Shown here one piece after another: positions 1 to 5,428 of a stretch of 5,428 bases of DNA. Each line of letters starts with the position of its first letter. Positions within the stretch are counted from its first letter, which is position 1. The position numbers were made by a program, and so were the translations under genes. This DNA is from Cyanobacteria bacterium K_DeepCast_35m_m2_023 (GTDB lineage: Bacteria > Cyanobacteriota > Cyanobacteriia > PCC-6307 > Cyanobiaceae): assembly GCA_016882345.1 (NCBI GenBank), contig VGQR01000155.1, positions 1-5,428 on the forward strand. The letters are read 5' to 3'. The notes under the pieces were generated by a model. It saw only the letters and a list, made by a program, of their open reading frames with translations, made no database searches and was not told where the DNA came from.

Positions 1-78
1 GATCAGCACCAGGGCCAACAGAACGGCCTGCTGCGATGGCCTCAGCACAGGCACAACGCGCGGCTCAGCCCCTGACAT
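1..78 (-). CDS. Start of an unidentified, probably membrane-anchored protein (partial, cut by window edge)
   Basis: An ATG at 78-76 opens a frame that stays open for 26 codons to the window edge, so only the N-terminus is visible. It begins MSGAEPRVVP and, after a short polar/proline-containing stretch, turns hydrophobic from about residue 18 (AVLLALVLI), as at the start of a transmembrane helix or an uncleaved signal anchor. The start is chosen because a clear Shine-Dalgarno sequence (AGGGAG, 86-91) lies 7 bases upstream. The gene overlaps the 3' end of the galE-like gene by 14 bases in another frame, so it is almost certainly the next gene of the same operon. The family cannot be recognised from 26 residues. 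Given the neighbours, an envelope or polysaccharide-related membrane protein is a guess only. Confidence 0.6.
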   Translation of the reverse strand, partial: MSGAEPRVVPVLRPSQQAVLLALVLI

Positions 79-1093
79 GGCTTTGCTCCCTGAGGGCGGC
101 CGCCAGAAGGCGCTGGCGCAGATCCCAGGCCGCCGCATCGGCCACCATCTGCTGCAGGCTCGAGTGCTGTGGTCGCCAGCCCAGCACCTGTTGGGCCTTG
201 CGCGAATCGCTGACCAGGGCGGCCGGATCGCCTGGTCGGCACGGGGCCAACTGCACCGGCACATCGAGACCGAGGCACGATTCGACCTCGCGCACGACCT
301 GGCGCACGGAAACTCCGGTCCCGCTGCCCAGATTGAACTGATCGCTAGCGCCACCGTCCAACAGGTGATCCAGGGCCAGCAAGTGAGCCTGAGCCAGGTC
401 GATCACATGCACGAAGTCGCGAATGGCCGAGCCATCGGGCGTCGCAAAGTCGCTGCCGAACAGCTGCAGCGGGCGGCGCTCCCGCGCAGCGCCAATCGCC
501 AGCGGGATCAGGTGGGTTTCCGGCTGATGCAGCTCGCCGAGCCCATGGGCCAGATCGGCACCCGCTGCATTGAAGTAGCGCAGCACCACCGAGCGCAGGC
601 CGTAGGCCCGCCCCATGTCAGCCAGGAGCCATTCGCCCGCCAGTTTGCTGCGGCCGTAGGCGCTGATCGGCGATTGGACGCTGGTCTCGCTCAGCGGCAG
701 GGTCTCGGGCACACCGAACACCGCACAGCTCGAAGAGAACACCAGCGGCGGCAGCTTGCTGCCATTGCCGGCAAGGGCCTGCTGCAACAGGTTGAGGGTG
801 CCGGCCGTATTGACGCGGTAATAGGCGTCGGGGATGTGCACCGACTCGCCGACATAGGCGAGAGCGGCGAAATGGAGAATCGCGCTGAAGCTGTGGCGCG
901 CAAACAGCCGTCGCAACGCCTCGGCATCGTTGAGATCGCCGTGCTCCAGCGTGACGCCGAGGTGGTCAATGGTGGTGCGATGCCCGCGGCTGAGGTTGTC
1001 AAAAACCACCACCTGATGCCCGCGCCGCAGCAGACCAGGAATCACATGGGATCCCACATAACCGGCGCCGCCGGTGACCAGAACCGTGCTCAT
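65..1093 (-). CDS. galE: GalE-family NAD-dependent UDP-sugar 4-epimerase (UDP-glucose or UDP-xylose 4-epimerase)
   Basis: This 342-residue extended short-chain dehydrogenase/reductase is close to the usual GalE length. The N-terminal Rossmann motif TGGAGYVGSH (residues 7-16) binds NAD. D32 and N33 sit where the family contacts the adenosine ribose. The catalytic region shows SSSCAVFG (120-127) and the YxxxK pair Y146/K150 in SAYGRSKLAGEW. RYFNAAGAD (172-180) and PETHLIP (191-197) are typical substrate-side segments, and RDFVHVIDLA (225-234) is also a family hallmark. The family inverts C4 of UDP-hexoses or UDP-pentoses in the cytoplasm. The SSSCA form of the serine motif groups it with the branch that includes plant UDP-xylose 4-epimerases rather than the E. 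coli form (SSSATVYG). With a UDP-xylose synthase upstream, UDP-xylose to UDP-arabinose is a reasonable alternative to UDP-glucose/UDP-galactose. The start overlaps the ugd stop (ATGA, 1090-1093) and has a good ribosome binding site. The family is certain; the substrate is not. Confidence 0.93.
   Translation of the reverse strand: MSTVLVTGGAGYVGSHVIPGLLRRGHQVVVFDNLSRGHRTTIDHLGVTLEHGDLNDAEALRRLFARHSFSAILHFAALAYVGESVHIPDAYYRVNTAGTLNLLQQALAGNGSKLPPLVFSSSCAVFGVPETLPLSETSVQSPISAYGRSKLAGEWLLADMGRAYGLRSVVLRYFNAAGADLAHGLGELHQPETHLIPLAIGAARERRPLQLFGSDFATPDGSAIRDFVHVIDLAQAHLLALDHLLDGGASDQFNLGSGTGVSVRQVVREVESCLGLDVPVQLAPCRPGDPAALVSDSRKAQQVLGWRPQHSSLQQMVADAAAWDLRQRLLAAALREQSHVRG
86..91 (-). promoter_or_regulatory. 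Shine-Dalgarno site for the partial gene at 1-78
   Basis: On the minus strand the sequence reads AGGGAG followed by 7 bases (CAAAGCC) and then ATG. This is one of only two good ribosome binding sites in the window. It lies inside the coding end of the galE-like gene, and it is the main reason for calling a new gene start at 78. Confidence 0.6.
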
Positions 1094-2475
1094 CGCAGCC
1101 GCTCCCCGCAGCCGATCGCCCAGGTCTCCAGACCGCAGGCGCGGGCGGCCGCCAGATCGGTCCCCCGCCGCGTATCAAACACCCAGCCCGGCCGGCGCAT
1201 CAGCTGGGACACGCGGCGCCAGTCGAGATCGCGATACTCAGCCCAGTCGGTCAGCAACACAACGGCATCAGCCTGGTCAAACACCGCAGCCAACTCGGTC
1301 TCAACCCGGAAGGAGCCCTGGGCAAAAGGGGCTGGCACTGCCGGATCGAGCAGCGCCTGCTGCACGGCTGCCTCGTCGACGCGGGGGTCATGGATCGCCA
1401 GATGGGCCCCTTCAGCCAGGAGCTCCCGGCAGATCGCAATCGCCGGACTTTCGCGGGTGTCGTTGGTGTCGGCCTTGAAGGCAAAGCCAAGAATCGCGAT
1501 CGTCTTGGCGGTGAGCGTGCCGAACAACTGCCGCACGATCATGCGCGACAGGCGCTGTTGCGACCAGTCGTTCATCGCGACCACGGCACGCCAGTACTCA
1601 GCCACAGGCGTCAGGCCGTAGTGCTCGGCCAGATAGATCAGGTTGAGCAGATCCTTCTTGAAGCAACTGCCCCCAAAACCGGGTCCAGGGCTGAGAAAAC
1701 GGGAGCCGAGCCGCGAATCGCTGCCGATGGCCTGGCGCACCTGATCCACATCGGCGCCGGTCTGTTCGCAGACGGCCGCAATGCTGTTGATCGAACTGAT
1801 GCGCTGGGCCAGAAACGCATTGGCGGTGAGCTTGGCCAGCTCCGACGACCAGAGATTGGTGCGAATGATGCGCTCGGGCTGAACCCAATGGGCATAGATG
1901 CCGGCGAGATCGTCGAGCGAACGCTCGCAGTTGCCACCCACAAGCACCCGGTCAGGGCACTCGAGGTCGCTGATGGCCGTGCCTTCGGCCATGAACTCTG
2001 GGTTGGAGAGCACCTCGAAGCGAGCCGAGGGTGCATTGGCAAAAATGCTCCGCAACACGTCGGCCGTGCGCACCGGCAAGGTGGAACGCTCGACAACGAT
2101 GGTGGTACCGCAGGCCTGTTCGGCGATCTGACGCGCCGCCTGCTCGATGTAGGTCAGATCAGCCGCCGCACCGGCCCCATGGCCATTGCGTTTCGTGGGT
2201 GTATTCACCGAGAGAAACACCATGTCAGCCTTGCGAATGGCGCTGCTGACATCGGTGCTGAACCGCAGGTTGCGAGCGGCCACGCGACTGAGCACCGCCT
2301 CAAGTCCGGGCTCATAAACAGGCAACGTGCTGTTGCCAAGGTTGTTCCAGGCGTCGATGCGGTCCTGATCCAGATCGACAACGTTGATGTCGAGGCCTGG
2401 ACGGCGATCAGCCATCACCGCCATCGAGGGACCGCCGACATAACCGGCGCCAATACAGCAAATGTTTTGGACCAT
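1090..2475 (-). CDS. ugd: UDP-glucose 6-dehydrogenase, long animal/plant-like form
   Basis: This 461-residue enzyme oxidises UDP-glucose to UDP-glucuronate with two NAD in the cytoplasm, supplying the substrate of the decarboxylase encoded just upstream. The N-terminal NAD fold begins ICCIGAGYVGGP (5-16), followed by NTPTK (91-95) and STLPVRTA (131-138). NPEFMAEGTAISDL (158-171) carries the conserved glutamates, and SSELAKLTANAFLAQR (210-225) carries the conserved lysine K215 and N219. The catalytic cysteine is C271 in GFGGSCFKKD. The C-terminal UDP-binding domain includes GFAFKADTNDTRESPAI (330-346) and FDTRRG (433-438). The wording of these motifs and the length match the eukaryotic-type UGDH group, also found in marine Synechococcus, better than the E. 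coli Ugd (about 390 residues). It starts 45 bases after the uxs-like stop; no ribosome binding site is evident. The gene looks intact and its GC content is like galE and hlyD. Confidence 0.96.
   Translation of the reverse strand: MVQNICCIGAGYVGGPSMAVMADRRPGLDINVVDLDQDRIDAWNNLGNSTLPVYEPGLEAVLSRVAARNLRFSTDVSSAIRKADMVFLSVNTPTKRNGHGAGAAADLTYIEQAARQIAEQACGTTIVVERSTLPVRTADVLRSIFANAPSARFEVLSNPEFMAEGTAISDLECPDRVLVGGNCERSLDDLAGIYAHWVQPERIIRTNLWSSELAKLTANAFLAQRISSINSIAAVCEQTGADVDQVRQAIGSDSRLGSRFLSPGPGFGGSCFKKDLLNLIYLAEHYGLTPVAEYWRAVVAMNDWSQQRLSRMIVRQLFGTLTAKTIAILGFAFKADTNDTRESPAIAICRELLAEGAHLAIHDPRVDEAAVQQALLDPAVPAPFAQGSFRVETELAAVFDQADAVVLLTDWAEYRDLDWRRVSQLMRRPGWVFDTRRGTDLAAARACGLETWAIGCGERLR
1102..1107 (-). 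promoter_or_regulatory. Shine-Dalgarno site for the galE-like gene
   Basis: GGGGAG on the minus strand, 8 bases before the ATG at 1093-1091, lies within the last codons of ugd. With the ATGA stop/start overlap it supports the 1093 start and suggests translation coupled to ugd. Confidence 0.55.
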
Positions 2476-2520
2476 GATTCAAATCGGATACAGCAATTTG
2501 GTGTTGAACAGTCGCCTGAC

Positions 2521-3515
<995 letters not shown>

Positions 3516-3594
3516 TCAAAAAGGCAAATCTAAGCTATTCATGCTCAACTGGGCTGAAGGATGCTGCGCAAGACAATGCGTCAGCTTTGCTGCA

Positions 3595-4776
3595 TCAACC
3601 AGCGGCCTGCAGTTTGTTGAGCAAGAACTGACCAACTGTGGTGCTGCGCGTCATCACATCACCCTTGACTTCCATGCCGAGCTTCAGATCACAAACCCGT
3701 TGACCGCGCCGCAACCGCACGCTGCTGGGCAGCAGTGAGACCTCATAACGGCCACCCCGCAGGGTGTCGGCCGAGATGGCCTGCACCGTGGCCGGCAACA
3801 CGCCAAATTCGCCACGGGGACAGCCCAGCACCTGCAGGACGGCGTGCTGACCGGGTCGCAGCTGACAGACCTGGCGATCGCTCACCCGCAGCTTGACCTC
3901 GAACGCGCGTCCGAGCGGAGCGATGGAGGCCACCAGCTCGCCCGGACGCAGCACCTGCTGGCGATGGCGCAGCGCCGTGGAGACCACCGAACCGGCCAGC
4001 GGCGCACGAATGAGACTCTGGGCCAGGTTGCGCTCAACCTCCCGCAGTCGGGTGCGCCGATCGGCGACCTGACGGGTCTGCTCTTGGGCGGCACTGCTCG
4101 TCTGTGCCAACGATTCCCGCAGACGGGCAAAGTCCTGCCAACCCCGGGCCTGCTGCTCGGACACCCCCTGGATGGCCCGTTGCATCTCGGCGGCGCTGAC
4201 GAGATTGCGGGCCTGTTTCTCATCGACAAGGCTGCGGGACACGGCACCGCTGCGCTGCAACTGGCGGTAGCGCTGCAGTTCAGTGCTGTTGAACTGCAAG
4301 GTCGCCCTGGCCTGATCGACGACCCCGCGCGACGCCCGCAAACTGGCCTGATTCAGCAGCTGCAAGGCTCTGAGCTGCTGGGCCAGGGACAGCCGTTGCA
4401 TCAGGCTCTGCTGGCGCTGCTGCTCGAGCGCCCCGAGCTCGGCCAGCAGTTGGCGCCGCTGATCGCGCAGGCCGCCTTGGTCGAGAACCGCCAGCACCTG
4501 CGAAGCGCGCACCTGCTGGTTCTGACGCACCAGCACCTGCTGCAAGGTGCCGCCCAACACGCTCTGCACCTGGGTGATTTCGCCGGACGGACGCACCACG
4601 CCGGCAGCGCGCACGGTTTCGTTCAGGGGCCAGAACGCCGCGGCCACCGCACTGCCCGCCACCGCAACCAGCAGTTGCCAACCCAGGCGCCGAACATGGC
4701 GCGAGAGATCGGGAAAGACATCGTCGGCACTGGCTGGCAACAGCAGCACGGGTAATGGATCAGCCATGGTGGTCAT
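3595..4776 (-). CDS. HlyD-family membrane fusion (periplasmic adaptor) protein of a type I secretion-like exporter
   Basis: This 393-residue protein would sit in the inner membrane and bridge an ABC exporter to the outer membrane. It has a short cytoplasmic N-terminus, one transmembrane helix (about 31-50, LGWQLLVAVAGSAVAAAFWP) and the first half of a lipoyl/barrel-sandwich domain (about 58-100, with GVVRPSGEITQVQS and GGTLQQVLVRQNQQVRASQ). A long Q-, R-, L- and A-rich coiled-coil hairpin (about 102-250) follows, then the second lipoyl half (SLIRAPLAGSVVSTALR, 254-270) and a beta-barrel. The tail LKLGMEVKGDVMTRST (364-379) resembles the HlyD C-terminal signature. It is shorter than E. coli HlyD (478 residues), mostly through a shorter hairpin. 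Its ATG overlaps the stop of the upstream ABC ATPase gene (ATGA), the usual exporter pairing. An alternative start three codons in (ATG at 4767-4765) cannot be excluded, since neither start has a clear ribosome binding site. The transported substrate is unknown. Confidence 0.9.
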   Translation of the reverse strand: MTTMADPLPVLLLPASADDVFPDLSRHVRRLGWQLLVAVAGSAVAAAFWPLNETVRAAGVVRPSGEITQVQSVLGGTLQQVLVRQNQQVRASQVLAVLDQGGLRDQRRQLLAELGALEQQRQQSLMQRLSLAQQLRALQLLNQASLRASRGVVDQARATLQFNSTELQRYRQLQRSGAVSRSLVDEKQARNLVSAAEMQRAIQGVSEQQARGWQDFARLRESLAQTSSAAQEQTRQVADRRTRLREVERNLAQSLIRAPLAGSVVSTALRHRQQVLRPGELVASIAPLGRAFEVKLRVSDRQVCQLRPGQHAVLQVLGCPRGEFGVLPATVQAISADTLRGGRYEVSLLPSSVRLRRGQRVCDLKLGMEVKGDVMTRSTTVGQFLLNKLQAAG

Positions 4777-5356
4777 CCCGACGGTTGAAGAAAAGGAGCC
4801 ACGCCGGGTGTGGCACGCAACTGGGCCGGCGTGTTTTGTTGGCGCACCTGTCCCCGCTCGAGGTAGACGATCCAGTCACAACGCAGGATCAGCGATGGCC
4901 TGTGGCTGATCAGCACCGTGGTCGCCCCGCGGCGATGGTCGAGCAACTGCTCCATCAGCCGGTTCTCAAGCACCGGATCGAGGGCCGAGGTGGATTCATC
5001 AAGAATCAGCACCGCTGGATTGGTGGCCAGGGCCCGTGCCAGGGCCAGTCGCTGGCGTTGTCCGCCCGACAGGTTGACGCCGAATTCGCCCAGAACGGTC
5101 TGGTAGCCATCCGGAAGCTCGCGGATGAAATCGTCAGCGAGGGTCAGGGCACACAACTGACGCGCCTGTTCAAAGCGAATGCCCGGATGGGCAAACACAA
5201 AGTTTTCGAAGATCGAGCGGTTGAGGAAGCTGGTCTCCTGGGGCAGCAACACCACCTGCTGGCGCAGCGCATCGGCATGGATGTCGACACTGCTGTACGG
5301 GCCATAACGTATGCGGCCGCTCTGCGGTGGGTACAAGCCAGCAATTAGGGCCTCCT
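4773..5356 (-). CDS. C-terminal part of an ABC exporter ATP-binding domain, 5' part missing and apparently interrupted
   Basis: Recognisable homology starts around LIAGLYPPQSGRI, the segment that normally follows Walker A. It continues with the Q-loop (VVLLPQETSFLNRSIFENF), ABC signature LSGGQRQRLALARAL (about 5072-5028), Walker B AVLILDE (ending near 4995) with STSALD, and H-loop TVLISHRP (about 4902), ending QPSG and TGA at 4775-4773. The style (FLNRSIFEN, the TVLISHRP switch histidine, HlyD partner directly downstream) is that of type I secretion or peptide/bacteriocin exporters, whose transmembrane and optional peptidase domains would lie upstream. Upstream of about 5346-5356 the frame remains open to the window edge, but it encodes no GxxGxGKST in any minus-strand frame and no ABC-like sequence. 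A TTG at 5384 is therefore unlikely to be a true start. The gene is most likely truncated by an insertion. Confidence 0.85.
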
Positions 5357-5428
5357 GAATAAGGTCAGACCAGTTGCGCCGCAATGGATATGACCAGTTT
5401 CTGGCGGTAAAATGTACGCAAATGGGTG
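5346..5428. mobile_element. Probable terminus of an insertion sequence (IS21-like) inserted in the ABC transporter gene, partial
   Basis: This stretch is clearly lower in GC than the neighbouring code and carries no ABC-domain sequence where Walker A should be. It contains two directly tandem 24-base units that both begin GACCAGTT (5368-5391 and 5392-5415), a GGTC-A-GACC dyad (5363-5371) and a CCAG-TTT-CTGG dyad (5394-5404), followed by GTAAAATGTACGCAAATG. Repeated ACCAGTT/ACTGGTC boxes followed by TGGCGG-type sequence are, as I remember them, characteristic of the multiple terminal repeats of IS21-family elements. The exact tip is not fixed: it lies between about 5346 and 5356, and no target duplication can be checked because the other end is outside the window. 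A cloning or assembly junction is the main alternative. Confidence 0.4.
5368..5415 (+). repeat. Two tandem 24-base units, each starting GACCAGTT
   Basis: GACCAGTT occurs at 5368-5375 and exactly 24 bases later at 5392-5399. The remaining 16 positions are only loosely similar. Such spaced boxes would suit repeated transposase binding sites at an element end; with only two copies visible, chance cannot be ruled out. Confidence 0.5.

Noticed and set aside
77..1621. Long plus-strand open frame (514 codons) across galE and the 3' part of ugd
   Set aside because: It is antisense to two well-conserved enzymes, shows no recognisable domain, and is rich in R, A, Q and G as expected from a high-GC shadow frame.
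3563..3585. Imperfect hairpin (GCTG-A-CGCA, loop TTGTCT, TGCG-CAGC on the minus strand) just after hlyD, considered as a terminator
   Set aside because: It has an 8-bp stem with a bulge and is not followed by a T run, so an intrinsic terminator is not supported.
3844..4755. Plus-strand open frame (303 codons) opposite hlyD, rich in H, L, Q and G
   Set aside because: This is the complement of the Q/R/L/A-rich coiled coil of the adaptor; the apparent composition is a by-product of that code.
5373..5384. TTG at 5384 as the true start of the ABC ATPase gene
   Set aside because: The product would begin after Walker A with non-ABC residues, and the frame is open further upstream; it is a chance start codon within foreign DNA.

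Overview
The window is a densely packed, high-GC, one-directional gene cluster on the minus strand. The best fit is a picocyanobacterium (Synechococcus/Cyanobium-like). This rests mainly on the UDP-glucose dehydrogenase, whose sequence follows the long, animal/plant-like form I associate with marine Synechococcus, and on the HlyD-type adaptor. One perfect cyanobacterial HIP1 octamer (3874-3881) is only weak support. The organism call is from memory of the families; no search was run.

In transcription order (right to left): (1) 5346-5428, lower-GC DNA with two tandem GACCAGTT-headed units, resembling the end of an IS21-type element; (2) 4773 to about 5356, the C-terminal part of an ABC transporter ATPase domain with Q-loop, signature, Walker B and H-loop but no Walker A in the window; (3) 3595-4776, an HlyD-family membrane fusion protein overlapping the ATPase gene by ATGA; (4) an 88-bp gap; (5) 2521-3506, a UDP-glucuronate decarboxylase (UDP-xylose synthase) whose frame is broken once near 3351; (6) a 45-bp gap; (7) 1090-2475, UDP-glucose 6-dehydrogenase; (8) 65-1093, a GalE-like 4-epimerase overlapping by ATGA; (9) 1-78, the start of another gene with a strong ribosome binding site and the beginning of a membrane segment, cut by the window edge.

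Together, genes 5, 7 and 8 form a nucleotide-sugar module: UDP-glucose to UDP-glucuronate (Ugd), to UDP-xylose (Uxs), and then plausibly to UDP-arabinose if the GalE homologue acts as a UDP-xylose 4-epimerase. It sits directly downstream of a type I secretion-like ABC/HlyD pair. The inferred job of the locus is export of a surface protein or polymer together with supply of pentose sugars for it. Two genes look damaged (the ATPase by a likely insertion, Uxs by a frameshift), so the locus may be decaying in this genome, or the sequence may contain an error. I see no RNA gene, CRISPR array, or convincing promoter or terminator. I do not claim a wholly new system; the most unusual points are the secretion plus UDP-pentose pairing and the breakpoint in the ATPase.
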